Below are positions 10,251-22,059 of a stretch of 64,000 bases of DNA, in pieces. Source of the DNA: Mikania micrantha (lineage: Eukaryota > Streptophyta > Magnoliopsida > Asterales > Asteraceae); the NCBI GenBank assembly GCA_009363875.1, contig CM018682.1, positions 51,219,372 through 51,283,371 on the forward strand, read 5' to 3'. How positions within the stretch are numbered: position 1 is the first letter of the stretch; each line of letters starts with the position of its first letter. The notes under the pieces are model-generated. The model was not told the origin of the DNA and did no database searches. It saw nothing but the letters and a program-made list of their open reading frames with translations. Position numbers and translations under genes: made by a program.

Positions 10251-11819
10251 CTCGCACATTTGTTGTCCTTCAAACATAAGATAATGTCTAATGCTGTCTT
10301 TGCTTTCTCTCCATGTATTACCAAAATTTTTTATTCTTTAAGTGGTATCCTTACCATCTTCTGTCCACATAGAATTTCTGCTTGGTTTTCTGTCAACCAA
10401 TCAATCCCAACAACTACGTCAATAGAACCAAGTTCTATTGGCAACAAATCAATGGTAACTTATGATCATCTAGTTCTAAGGCACAATTTTTAATTATCTC
10501 ACCAGATATTATAATCTCTCCATTAGCTAATTCTATAGTGTAAGCATTTGGCAAGTCAGATGTTTTTCATTCAATCTTATGTCTAAAAGCAATTGATACA
10601 AAACTACGTGTAGCCCTAGTATCAAATAAAACTCTTGCATTAATATAGTCAAGTAAGAACATACCGGTCATGACTTCAGGTTCATCATGAGCATTACCCC
10701 ATAACAAATGCCCGTGCTTTAGCTCCACTTTTACTTGGGTTTTCCTTCTTCTTTTCTCCAACTATTTTTGGACATTCAGGCCTTTTGTGTCCCTCTTCTC
10801 CACAACCATAACACTTAACATTTTTTTTCGTTCTACAGTTTTTAGCTAAGTTGCCGAGCTTAAGGCATTTAAGACATTTGGGTGTCCGACACTAACCAAA
10901 GTGTTGCTTTTTGCATCTCTTACATGGGGGTTTACTTGCATAGTCCTTCCTTTTATCATCATTAGGCTTTCCCTTCTTAGTAAATGATGCTTCAAACCAT
11001 CTTTCTCCTGATTTTTTCCTTTTGACTCCTTTTGTTTCTCAGCTCTGAGCATGTCATCATTCACAGTACTAGCTAGATCCACAGTTACGGCATGGTGACT
11101 AGCTTGTTGGCTTTGACATGCGTACGAATTTGAGGTGGCAATCCCCAAATAAACCTTTGGATCCTTTTGCTTTCACGAGTAACTAGGTGTGGTACCATGC
11201 GCGATAACTGGTTGAATCTTGAAACATATGTTATCATATAAGGGGAAATTGTTTCAAGGTTTAAGAACTCTTCTTATATTCGCTCAATTTCATTGATTGG
11301 ACAATATTTCATCTTGACTATTTCTTTGAATTCCTCCCAATTTATGCAGTTAACATCATCTCTTCCTTGGACCTGTAGGACTGTTTTCCACCCGAACAAC
11401 GCCTCTCCTTAAAATTATTGGGCAACCAATTTAACTTCATCTTCATCCATGCAGCTACCTATCTCGAGGACTGACTCGGTATCTTTAAACCATTGAATCA
11501 CCCCAGTAGCTCCTTCCTTTCCATCAAATGTGGTGCACGACTTAAACATCTTGTAAGCGCATTCCCTCTGTTTGGTAGTTTTCTCCTCATTTGGTGTTTC
11601 GTTTTTATTTAATTGGCCAACGTTCAATCGCTCCAATGCAGCGGTAACTCTTGCTTTTACTAGTCGCTCAATCCTTGCCTCTTCATTTTCTTTATTATGA
11701 CCATGAGCTCCAGAGGTCTCATCTCGAACAATGTGAATTGATCGTTCTTTCCTTGGATCAACGGTTGCCTTGTTCTTGTTGTTGATCCCACCAGTGGTCC
11801 TTGGTTTCTTTGGTGTCAT
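10251..11819 (-). pseudogene. gag-pro: G2 gag and aspartic protease
   Basis: The start at 11819 (MTPKKPRTTGG) opens a charged N terminus, followed by a Gag domain with YKMFKSCTTFDG, VIQWFKDTESV and EDEVKLVAQ. The middle is frameshifted. A CCHC zinc knuckle (CYGCGEEGHKRPEC) reads at about 10811-10770. The protease reads VLFDTRATRSFV around 10600, where the catalytic D-T-G has become D-T-R, a substitution expected to abolish activity. It is a different, older Gypsy family from G1 and G3, judged by its divergent Gag. Confidence 0.75.
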
Positions 11820-12029
11820 TTCTTCTATAAATATAACATAATGAATTTACTAATATATTAAATTCTTATGGACTAAAACTATAACTAAAGATTAGTTAAT
11901 GATTTATGTCTTCCAACAGTGTCTAATGTGTTATGGAGTTTGGTTATCAATAATCTAGCTATGTCTAAGTCATATCCCTTTGAACCTTTGGTTATAGCCT
12001 AGGCGAACCTAATTCGCTAAAACCGTTGG

Positions 12030-12041
12030 GCTCTGATACCA
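12030..12041 (-). other. G2 primer binding site (initiator tRNA-Met type)
   Basis: TGGTATCAGAGC on the minus strand, 3 nt from the LTR start at 12045. Confidence 0.85.
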
Positions 12042-12044
12042 ATA

Positions 12045-12816
12045 TGTCACACCCCGACAAAGGGGCGTGAGGATAAACAGATTGAATACCAAACTTAAAC
12101 TTCAATACACATATCATTACTTAGATAACAATGCCCAACACCTTACATCATTAAAATTAAGTTATGTCTTCTCACACAACAATAATAGATCACCGTGTCT
12201 ACACCGTCCCTTTACATTACATCAAATTGTCTTTAGGGTAACATAATTAGTTCAATAATATGTAGAAGCTATTGATGTGACCCCTCGGCTATGCTCCATT
12301 CTTAAATGCTTTCTTCCATTCATTATTTTCCTAAAATGCATGCTTAATGATATTTTATGAGCAAAAGATGGTGAAAAATCGCGAGATTTTAAAACATTAA
12401 AAAATGATTTATAAACATTGTTGAATAACCAATGTAATATAATACAAGTCGCACATCCAATCCTTGATCTAGTCACATTGCCATAACACCTACAATGTTC
12501 TAGTCATTTACCTAAGCATCCCAATGTCCATATTCCCATGACTGGACATATAGTAATTAGTGAACATGCATGGTGGTGTTTCCACTACACGAGGTGGCTT
12601 CCCAAAATATTACTATCCACGTTAGTAATGGCACTACGTAGGAGAGTTAATGGAGAGCCATACGGGGATAACTTCGAATGGGGAAATCTTGATTATTCAT
12701 ACACTGTTTTTATACAATAGCATGCATTCACCCCAAGATAGTAAAAAAAAAGAGGAAGTTAAAAGCATGAGAACTCATCGAGTATAAGATTCTTGGTCAC
12801 TTGAAATTATGTCACA
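12045..12816 (-). repeat. G2 5' LTR (about 772 bp, outer end tentative)
   Basis: The inner end is secure: TGTCACACCCC follows the PBS at 12045. The outer end is placed at TGTCACA 12810-12816 because that is the usual terminal sequence (TGTGACA on minus) for these elements. No second LTR is available to confirm it. Confidence 0.55.
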
Positions 12817-12845
12817 AATAGGTTGAGGCCTCTACACACCTACCT

Positions 12846-12851
12846 ATTATT

Positions 12852-12940
<89 letters not shown>

Positions 12941-12951
12941 CATCATCATCT
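12846..12951. repeat. (ATT)n microsatellite
   Basis: About 30 trinucleotide units of ATT, degenerating to ATC at the right end. Confidence 0.95.
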
Positions 12952-15125
12952 AAACATTAGTCTATTGAGTTACTATAAACCCAATATGCTCTATAGCCCA
13001 TTGCTTATATTTGTGAAAAGTATATCTATTTAGATGGGTGTTACTGTTTTATAAAATTTCTATATTTAGTAAGTTTTCATTGTAGAAACTTTATTTGGTG
13101 AATTTATTTACTTGAATATTGTCATTCACTATATCCTCAATAATATGAACTTTCAATATTTTATGTGTTAATGAGTTACATATGTGAATGAACAATTCAT
13201 GTGTTGATTTTAATGATTTTAACATTTTCATTAGTTTTAAAATTTTAAACTCGATACGTGTTGTTATTTTATTTTTCCATGATTTTGGGTTATGATATAA
13301 GTAATATATCATTTTAATTGTAGTAAATACTATATTAAATATATAATAATAAGTATACAAAATTAGTAATAAAATTTTCTGGAATTGAGTTCGTGTCGGT
13401 TCCGACGGTTTAAGTCAGTAGCCATTTTCAAGACTTTAAATGCAAAATAATATAAGATAAATTGATAAAGTTATTTTTAACTTATTATCTATAACTTTTA
13501 TGCGTATAAAATGATTTTAAAATTTTTAGGTGTTTGTTCAACACAAAAATGATTTATTTTGAATTTCAAATATTCACAATGGTTTGTAACACATTGTTTT
13601 CAAGGCAATATTATAATAAATATTAAAAATTCTTTTAACAAACGATTATGTATAATAAGGCTTATATAATCTTTGATAATATATTGACATCAAAATGATA
13701 AAATTTAAACTTTTATATTATTGTAACGGTCTCAATCGGTCGGGTTTTTGTATACAACATCCACCAACGTCATTAACAAGTTTAACAATTTTATATGTGT
13801 TCATCAAATCATTAGAATTTATAGGATATGAAGTTTAACTTGTTTTGATGGTCCAAACGATTTATAATGGCTTAAATTTGTATTTTTCAACAAAATAATA
13901 AAAAAAAATTAAAATCTTATTTAAGTTATTTTTCATATAGTGACGGTTATATACGTTCAGGTCTTTGGATACTTGTATATATAATGCATCCAACATGTTT
14001 ACTACTTGTTGTATATTATTATATATACATATAATATTCTAAAAGTTCATAACTTATTATATTAGTCCATTTGGTTGTGATTCGATTTTTGAGTAAACAA
14101 TTTCTTAACAAAACGATTTTACAGGTTTTAATGTTTTCTAACGGTTTAATGTTTTCTTAGGCAAATGGTCATCATGAACCAACTTCGTATGTATCATGTT
14201 ACAAATATTTAGTGTTTATAATGTTTTGGACACAATAGATATCATATTTATCTATAAATGTATAAAAATAATAAAATAAACATTTTTATAAATTTTTCGG
14301 TTTAGCTTTTGCATGTCTTTGGTTGCATTGATTTTTAATTTTTCAAAGTACATGAAAGTATTATATAGATCTTTGAAAAATATATATCTAATGGTGTGTT
14401 TGCATTTTAGAAAATACTTTTATATAAATAGAAAACTTTAGATATGAGAATGATTAAAAAGATATCAACGGTTTAGGCTTACCACGAGTTTGGTGTTCAC
14501 GGTTTGGATTCAAAGAGCTTCAAGTGATGTAAAAATGATGAATATTATCTTATGAAGAGTTTAAAAGTTTTATATGACCATAGAGGCTCTTGGTTTGTCA
14601 AAAACAAAAGATGAAAAGTTTACCTTTAATGCCTCTAGGATTTTGAGGTTCTTATAGGGTGTTTTGAGGTTGTCTTTTGTGATCAAATGTTGCTGGGTTT
14701 TAGACCATTATTAAGATCATTAAAGTCCAAGGAATTAGGAAAAATAATCAAGGAACTTGGAGTTCGTGTGATACCCTAACCAGGGTGATAAAAATGAGAT
14801 GTCACTGCAGGTCGTCTTCACAGGTGGTCTTCATTTGAGGGCTGTTTCAAGTCAAAATACTTGGTGGATTCAAGCCAAATCAGTGGGGATCTCCTTGGAT
14901 GAGAAAGGGTATAGCTTCAGCAGAATATGAGATTATTTGGAGGAGTAATATATTCACAAAAAAATAGTGACGAGATTTGGAGTATCTTTGGTAGATTTGA
15001 GATATGAATAGAAGGTTGTGGAGTGAGAATCTTGCTATGATGTTGTGTTGGAGTGTGTACGATATGGTGCAGATATTTTAGAAGGATTTTGATAGATTTT
15101 ATAAAGATTTAAATCTATAGAGATA

Positions 15126-15138
15126 TTATATATATGTG

Positions 15139-15181
<43 letters not shown>

Positions 15182-15184
15182 ATG
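15126..15184. repeat. Compound (TA)n/(TG)n microsatellite
   Basis: Alternating TATA, TGTG, TATA and TGTG dinucleotide blocks. Confidence 0.9.
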
Positions 15185-15241
15185 CATACACTCACTTATG
15201 CATGTGTATATGAACATACCCATTCATGTATGCATGTTTCA

Positions 15242-15243
<2 letters not shown>

Positions 15244-15281
<38 letters not shown>
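15244..15281. repeat. (TA)n microsatellite at the edge of a possible DNA element
   Basis: An uninterrupted TA run ends in AGGGGAG. The hairpin MITE at 56352 has the same arrangement ((TA)n and then GGGGA). Confidence 0.9.
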
Positions 15282-15283
<2 letters not shown>

Positions 15284-16049
15284 GAGAGTTTCTAAGAAAA
15301 CTCCTCTTTTTATGATAGCCAAGAAAACCATCTTTTTACCGTTGATTTGTTTGATACACGGTTGAGATCAATAGTGGCTTAATTGTAAATACTTACTATT
15401 TAAAAGGTTTATTTATATGTTTTTAAGGGTATTATGGGTAAAGTAAATTTTATATATGAAAACTTTTGATAATATTTATTAGAACCTATAATTATCTCTT
15501 TTTCTCTTTCTCAGTTATCTCCACCTTTTTTTTAATTTAAAATACAATTTCCATCTAAAAAATTTACGTTAGAAATTGAACGCAAAGAAAAAAAATACGT
15601 CAATACATTTTATTATTTTCATTACCATTTAAATTATTTAGATTATTTTAATTATTAGATTACATATACGTATTAATATCAATCATTTACATGTGTTTGC
15701 CTTTTTAAACATCATATTATATTATTTTTTTACTAACCCTTTTTTTACAAAATCAAAGATTCTATTATATCATTTTTTTTTGTAAACTAGAAGAATCAAA
15801 ATAAAAAAATGAGGGATGAACACAAAAACATTAACACCAACTAATTTAGATATATGTAATCAAGTAAATTACATACATGTAATCATTTACACAACAAATT
15901 ACATATATTTAACAAATAGTGTTATATATATGTATTACATAGTACCTAATATTACTTTTTGCTCCTAGTGTTCATTTTTATTTTATTTTTAAAGAATAGT
16001 TACATACAAGTAACTTTAATTATTACATATATGTAACAAATAATGTTAC
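15282..16049. mobile_element. Possible non-autonomous DNA element, left part (continues at 55105-55450)
   Basis: When Copia C2 is removed, 15282-16049 joins 55105-55450 to give about 1.1 kb of AT-rich DNA. It starts GGGGAGAGTTTC after a (TA)n tract and ends near another TATAGGGGA. The two outer parts show only weak inverted similarity (AAGAAAACC near 15320 against GGTAGTTTTCTT near 55400). Many TTACATATATGTAA-type palindromes lie around the C2 insertion point. No transposase is visible, and the class is not certain. Confidence 0.3.
16045..16049. other. Left target site duplication of C2 (GTTAC)
   Basis: GTTAC here against GTTAG at 55105-55109, four of five matching. This is consistent with an old 5-bp duplication carrying one mutation. 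Confidence 0.55.
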
Positions 16050-16427
16050 TGTAGAACTATAGAATTGCTCTCGACTGTACAACGGAATCCTATGAACAAT
16101 CAAATATATGCGGAATCTATATTTGATCTATATGAATCAAAGAAGAAACAAACATTTATATAATCTCCATTTCATTAATCAAGATCGACTGATTACAATG
16201 AAATACAAGAACACACAGTTCTTACTCACACAGAGAAAAACACTCAGAGGTTTTCCATAAGTTATGAAAATTCTAGATAAACCTTGAGGTTCGCTGGACG
16301 AACCTGTACAACAAAACTATCTAGGTTCGCCGAACCTGCTAAGGTTCATGGGCCAGACGAACCTCAGCCAAACCTTCCTATAAATTACACATTTTGATAA
16401 GCAACTTATTACAAACATGTACTAACA
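16050..16427 (-). repeat. C2 3' LTR (378 bp, TATA box deleted)
   Basis: It pairs with 54674-55104. The ends are TGTTAG and CTACA on minus. Compared with the 5' LTR it lacks about 53 bp between two AACCTT repeats. The lost segment includes the TATA box and part of the palindrome array. The deletion looks like slippage or recombination between the short direct repeats. Confidence 0.88.
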
Positions 16428-16440
16428 AACTCCCCCTTAA
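16428..16440 (-). other. C2 terminal polypurine tract
   Basis: On minus, TTAAGGGGGAGTT directly precedes the 3' LTR. It is the primer for plus-strand DNA synthesis and is nearly the same as that of C3 (AAGGGGGAGT). Confidence 0.9.
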
Positions 16441-16458
16441 TAGTTGCTTCCAAAATCT

Positions 16459-19400
16459 TCAATCTTCACTTTGAACTTCACTGCCTTCACAAACATTTTC
16501 TTCAGCACGAATGACAACAGACTTTGGAATCTTGGATAATCGTTCAACTTCCATCTTGGCATCTCTATCATCTATCTCTTTTTGTACTTTCATCAGCTCA
16601 ACATACAGATAATTAACATCTTCCCAATTACATCCAGAATGTATACCCAGAGTATAACACATCCGAGCAATTGTTTGAAATTGAATTGCCATGTCTTTGT
16701 AGCTTACACCAACATCATGAAATCCATCATCAGCAAAGATTTCAGCTACATTCAGCAACGCAATGTCTTCTTTTGAACAGTTTACTAGCCATACAGGATC
16801 CAACATCAAAATCACCCTCCACTTCTCTTCTTGTCTCAAAAGAATAACAGCTTCAGATGTCTTTTCATCATAGAACCAGAACTTGAAATAAGGATTCCAA
16901 TTCTGTTCTATCCTCCTCAACCTTGGTCTTGTAAAAGCTTTAGGCTTTGAATATCCAAATAACTTGTCTTTGACTTATGGAACCAACAAACTCCATCCAG
17001 TCTTAGCCACTTTCTTTAACAACTTCTCAAATATGTCATTATGTTCAGTCTGAATTGGCTTTATCATCTTCAACCTGGATAACTGCATACATTCAAAAGA
17101 TGGTAAAGACATAATATCCAATGCCTTTCCAAAATATTGACATCCATCAGTCCTTTTAACTACATAACATCCTTTGTTCTTCATGCTTCCAGAGATGTTG
17201 TGAAAGTAACCATAGCTTACAATTCTTCCTTTCATCTTTGATTTAGATCCAATATTGAATCTTGTGAATTGTCTAGCTTGATTTTCTTGAACTTTTTCTT
17301 CAATTTCTTCAATCATTTGCTTGAAAATGTATAAATTATTAATTATGTACTTGTTTTCATCTTTGATTTTCCTTCCACATCTCCATATACGTCTTTTCTT
17401 TCATCTTATCAACTGATGTTCTTGGAACACCTCTTTGAACTTCAATATCAAATATCTTCTTCAAGGTTTGTAGATTATACAAATTCTCATCCATTTGATC
17501 ATCTTGTTCAAAATCAAATAATTGATCTGAATCAACTTCAAACATATCATAGAACTCATCCCTTGAATAACCACCTCCAATTTCTCCTTCTTCCATCTCT
17601 TTAGTTTCAGATAATTCACCAAACATACTCTTCAACTGTACATCAGCATATTGATTAAACAACTCAACAAAAGTGGGCAAGGAATAATCAACACTTTCCT
17701 TTGGATAATCTACATTAGTTAAATCTCCAATATCAACATCTTCAAAATCTTTAGCTTTGTCAGAAGAACAGCAGAAATAGGAGTATCACCAAATGAAATC
17801 CTAGAAGGATTATAAATCACTATAGCACCAGTTCTTGAATTCAATCCACCTGAACTTCCCACACCAGTCACATCACCATCATCATCTTCATCGTCAAAAT
17901 AAGCATTAAAACTTGGATGTTCATCAGCATCTGAATCATCATAATCCACTTTCTCTTATTCTTCTTCTTCATCATCAGGATTAACATACACTGGCTCAGA
18001 ACTAGCACCAATAGCATCAACTTCAGTATCTTTAACTTGAATATCATCAATCTTTTGTTTCAACTCTTGATTTTCCTTCTGCAACTCAGCAATATCAACA
18101 CTTTGTTTTGCAGTCAAAGTTTCCAAAGAAGTAATTCTTTCAATCATCAACTTCTTTTCAATTAAATCTTCCTCTCTCCACTTCATCAATTGAGAAATTT
18201 GACCTTTCATAACATCTAGGTCCTTGAACTAGAAGAAGAAGGTTGTTCAGCATCAGCTTTCTCCTTTTGTTTTCTATATTTGTCAGACTCTTGTGACAAT
18301 ATAGAAATTCTTCTTCTTATCTCACTAACATCATAATCTAATGAAAAATTGAGATCCAAGTCATCTAAACCCTCAAACAAAGACTCTCCTCTTGATGTAG
18401 AAGTTACTTGAACTGATGTGGTTGCTTGAAATGATGTAGTTACAGTTGTAGCATCCATGAAAGAAGGAATAAATGTAGCAACATTTACAAACTCAGGAGT
18501 AGGCATAAAAGGCATATGAATAGGAGAAGTAGAAACAGCTTCTTGAACTGTTGCAGCAACTGAAATAGGTATAGATACAGATATAGAAGCAGGTGAAGTA
18601 GAAATTGCCACAGGAGATGATACAATGATCCTGGGAGTCCTTGTCTTCTTCTTCTTAGGAATTTTTGCCATCCTCTTCTTTTTCTTTGGCCTAGAAACCT
18701 CAGGCTCATCAAGTATGAAATTAGGATCAGCTGCTTCTTCTCTTGCTTCCTCATTTTGTTGTTGTGCTGGCCTTTCTTTAACCTCCTGACCATTCTGTTC
18801 CCAACCTGAACAGTTTCCATCTCAAATTATGTCTCTGTATATTCTTCATCTTCAGCAGCAGCTCCAACATTTACAACATCAACATGTATAGAAGTAGTAG
18901 CCTCTTGTTGTCTTTGATCTTCTTGTTGACCTGGAAATATTACTTGAAGAGGAACCAATGTAGAAGGAGTTACACCTGGCCTTTGAACTTGTGCTTGTGA
19001 TTGTTGTTGTTGTTGAGAAGATTGAGCTTGTGATCTAGGAGGAGGAGGTGGTGGTTGTGATTGATCATTATCACTCAAATGTTCATTGTCAGAATTGGAA
19101 TCTTCATGCCTCCAAGTATCATCCAACGCAGCAACATAGTTAGCTCTAGCACAATGACATGTCACATCCTTAACCAAAACATCATCATTGCTCTTGTGAT
19201 AAATTTTGACTTGACCACGACTAGACTCAGTCATATGCTTCAGCTTAAGAAGATCAGCAGCAACTCTAGGCAGGTTCTGCTCAGGGAAACTTTCATCCAT
19301 CAACATATGGATAAACCTGGGATACATTTAGAATCTGTCCTTGGCTTTGGTGATGTTATCTGACATATATTTAAATATCATTGCTGAGAAATTGAACGGT

Positions 19401-19912
19401 TTGTTCAATATCAAAGCCACCATGGCAGATCTCATTAGATCCCTCAACTCATCAAAAGTGCCTTTCCTCATGCTCAGAAAATGCAACAAAACATGTGCCA
19501 GCAACTTGTATTGCAGAGGAAGCTTTCCCTTATTGATGGAATACTCACTGTATACTCCAAAGTATCTAATCCTTAAGAAGCATCCCTTAATACACCTTTC
19601 AGGAATGAGAGTCATTCCTGCAGGTTCTCCTCCAAACTGTAGAACCCTCCTTATATCAACTTCAGTAACTCGAATGGCTTGACCAAGCACATTCGCCTCA
19701 ATAACATAGTCTTCATCAACAGTGATTAACCTTGCTGAATCCCAGAAGCTTTGAATATGAGATCTATAAATCTGACAAGAGTTGGATATGGCACGATAAA
19801 TCCTTGATCTTCTCAAAAACTCAATCATCGGTCGAAAATCTTTGCCATTTTTTGTTGTAGGATCCAGATATGCACAGAGGTTGTGTTTATCCCCAAACAC
19901 AAGATTTGCCAT
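16459..19912 (-). pseudogene. C2 ORF3, accessory gene between pol and the 3' LTR
   Basis: The function is unknown. Read from the start at 19912 (MANLVFGDKHNLCAYLD), the N-terminal domain has FLRRSRI, IYRSHIQSFWDSA, CIKGCFLRIRYFG, KPFNFSAMIF and MYPRF. A Gln/Pro-rich and acidic middle follows, with a basic PKKKKRMAKIPKKKK stretch and a coiled coil (around 18210-18000). The C-terminal domain has LPSFE..., FWFYDEKTSEAVI, PVWLVN and IHSGCNW. Both end domains align with C3 ORF3, and the total length (3454 nt) nearly equals that of C3 (3451 nt). Breaks: TAA at 19328-19330 within RF*MYPR, a frameshift near 18800, TAG near 18216, and several more. No signal peptide or membrane segment is visible, so I do not call it env. 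I recall the N-terminal domain from Asteraceae Copia-derived proteins. Confidence 0.75.
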
Positions 19913-19914
19913 TT

Positions 19915-20464
19915 CTACAATCAGAAAAAAAACTAAATTAAAACAAAAATAATCAAAAAATTAAAAATTAAAAAAATTAAAAAAAATAAAAAATAAAAAA
20001 ATTCTAAGTGTTGAAACCAGCGAACCCTCCCTATGCCAAACCTAAGCTTAGACGAACCTATTTGTGAGACAAACATGTTAAACCTAACGAACCTTTTAAT
20101 GAACGAACCTTGACATCACACGAACCTTCTGGTCAAATGAACCTTGACCAACAAACGTTCGGTTCAATGACATACAGAGGTTCGGCCCGAACCTATAATG
20201 TTCAAACGAATCTTAGAAATTCCAGCGAACCTGATATCATGTCACGAACCTAAACCATTTCAAAATCAAATTTTCAAATCTATGAATCAAACTAAAAAAT
20301 CTATATCCAAAGGTTCTCCATTCAACATTGAACAACATTAATGAAAACGATTTTACCAGAATTTTTATTTAAACAGGTTTTTATCCTAAACAACAGGTTC
20401 GACTAAACCCAATGTAAAATCAACAGATCTCCAATTTTAGCCGGTCAATCTTCAATATTTTTAC
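19915..20464 (-). other. Candidate 5' UTR intron of C2 ORF3 (550 nt)
   Basis: The donor ATAG|GTAAAAAT is at 20464 and the acceptor TTTTTTTTCTGATTGTAG ends at 19915, 2 nt before the ORF3 ATG. Distance from the TATA box at 20611-20620 to the donor is about 155 nt, against about 160 nt in C3. The intron contains the second motif array. Confidence 0.5.
20005..20240 (-). repeat. C2 second pre-ORF3 array of AGGTTCG/CGAACCT motifs
   Basis: About ten CGAACCT or CGAACC half-sites, one as a palindrome (AGGTTCGGCCCGAACCT). Spacing is irregular. It lies inside the candidate intron. Confidence 0.7.
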
Positions 20465-20579
20465 CTATTTATGATCACAAGACAATTCCGAATCAAATGA
20501 AATACGGCAAAAAGTTTCTGAGATCCAAACTCGAAAAAAAATCTAAAACAACTTTTGCAGGTTTGTGGATAGGTTCTGA

Positions 20580-20850
20580 TGGAAGTTACGAAGCTTGTTC
20601 ACGAACCTGTGTATATATACGAACCTATGAACAAACCTTTTTCCACGAACCTTTGACCAACCTGTTGACCGAACCTATCAACAAGTCTATTAAACGAACC
20701 TATCTAAAACCTCTCAAGCGAACTTGTCCAAAACCTATTGAACGAACCTTGAAGCAAACCTGTTTGACGAACCTTGAATCAAACCTGTTTGACGAACCTT
20801 GAAACAAACCTGTTGGACGAACCTTACAAACGAACCTCCAAGCAAACCTC
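20580..20850 (-). promoter_or_regulatory. Candidate internal promoter of C2 ORF3: motif array plus TATA box
   Basis: On minus, some fifteen AGGTTCG-type sites (20850 to 20622) are followed directly by GTATATATAC (20620-20611) and then another AGGTTCG. This repeats the arrangement of the C2 LTR promoter (array and then TATA) about 700 nt upstream of ORF3. Confidence 0.55.
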
Positions 20851-21987
20851 TTAAAATTCAATTTTATTTATTTAAAAATTTCTAACAAAACAATGTTTAA
20901 TTTTTCAAAGTCAAAACAAATAATCAAAAAATTATAGATTTAACATCAGATAAAACCAAAAATATTTTTGTATATATATTTTTTTAAAATCTAACTATGA
21001 AATATAAACTAACAAAACAATCACATATTTTTGTTTGAGAAAGATCCAGACATGAGATCATATTGTATTACAATTATCAACACACCTGATTGAATTAATG
21101 AATATTTATCAGCAAATTACAATTCGAAGATGATTGTCAGTATAAAACCTCTTTAAGTTTAATTACATAGATAAGATATCAAATAAAAACAAAATTATCA
21201 AATACTTTATGTTTTTCATTTACTTGAACACGTCCCCGTTTTGTGAATAACTAAACAAACAATAATGTTCTTGAAACAATTTATTTCAATTTTTAACTAG
21301 CTTGATCATACAAAACAAAACAGAATTTCTTTTGAAAATAACAAAATATAAAACAAATTGAATTTGTTCAAAAATCTTGGAATCAAGGTTGATACTTTCG
21401 TACGCTCAGATGATCCAGAAAATTGAACGAAACAATAATTTAAGATTAAGCTTTTAACAATCAGATGGATATTCTCATATACGCAGAGATTGTCCAAATC
21501 TTAATTAAAACTAAGAAAACAAACATGAATCATTTAAAGCTACAACAATCAGGTCGATACGTAAGTATACCCAAAGAATGTTTCAGCTTTAAACTAAAAA
21601 AAAAGTAAAAAAATTAGAATTTCTTTTGAAAATAAACACATGATCAAAACTAGTAATGTAACTTTTGTTCAAGAAACATTTTGTAAGATTAATTATCAAT
21701 CATTCAGGACAAAACTAAGTACTGTATTCTAAGCATATGTTTCTCATAAAGCATAATCAAAATTTTGTCAAATGTTATCTCAACTAAGTTATAAACCTAC
21801 CAACATATCATACTAAATAATTATAAATGCTCTTTATGTTTAAGTTCTAGTATGATACAGATGTGCTTCCAATTGCTACAATGTACTATCATTTCTCATT
21901 AGTTCAAATCAATTTCTCAGAATTTTAATTTTTTTAAATGTATTTTTGTTTTTGATTTTTCAAATGTTTTTGAGTTTTTCAAAATTT
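20851..21987 (-). other. C2 pol-ORF3 spacer, non-coding
   Basis: AT-rich sequence with no supportable reading frame, between the internal polypurine tract and the ORF3 promoter array. The segment near 21380-21600 holds two imperfect repeats of a unit containing GATAYNNYNGTACGCN..AGAT, probably without coding meaning. Confidence 0.5.
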
Positions 21988-21996
21988 TCTCCCCCT
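21988..21996 (-). other. C2 internal polypurine tract after pol
   Basis: On minus, TTTTTAGGGGGAGA, 64 nt after the pol stop. C3 has the same sequence 120 nt after its pol stop (44685-44693). Its flanks (TGTTTTAG upstream, AAAAACATTTGAAAAAT downstream) are conserved too. Confidence 0.65.
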
Positions 21997-22059
21997 AAAA
22001 ACTAAAACACAAAACAACAAAACAATTAAAATATCTTATGTTAATTCAATAAAAATTGA

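Larger units (their letters stand above)
9592..12816 (-). mobile_element. Gypsy element G2, 5' part (chromovirus-like)
   Basis: On the minus strand the order is LTR, PBS, gag, protease and the first part of RT, cut by Copia C1 at 9592. It is the oldest layer of the left nest, with many stops and frame changes. The rest of G2 would lie left of the window. Confidence 0.8.
12817..16044. other. AT-rich intergenic DNA
   Basis: No supportable gene was found. Reading frames are short and AT-driven. The stretch holds three microsatellites and the left half of a possible DNA element, listed separately. Scattered ACGGTTT and TTTATA runs suggest old, decayed repeats that I cannot classify. Confidence 0.6.
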
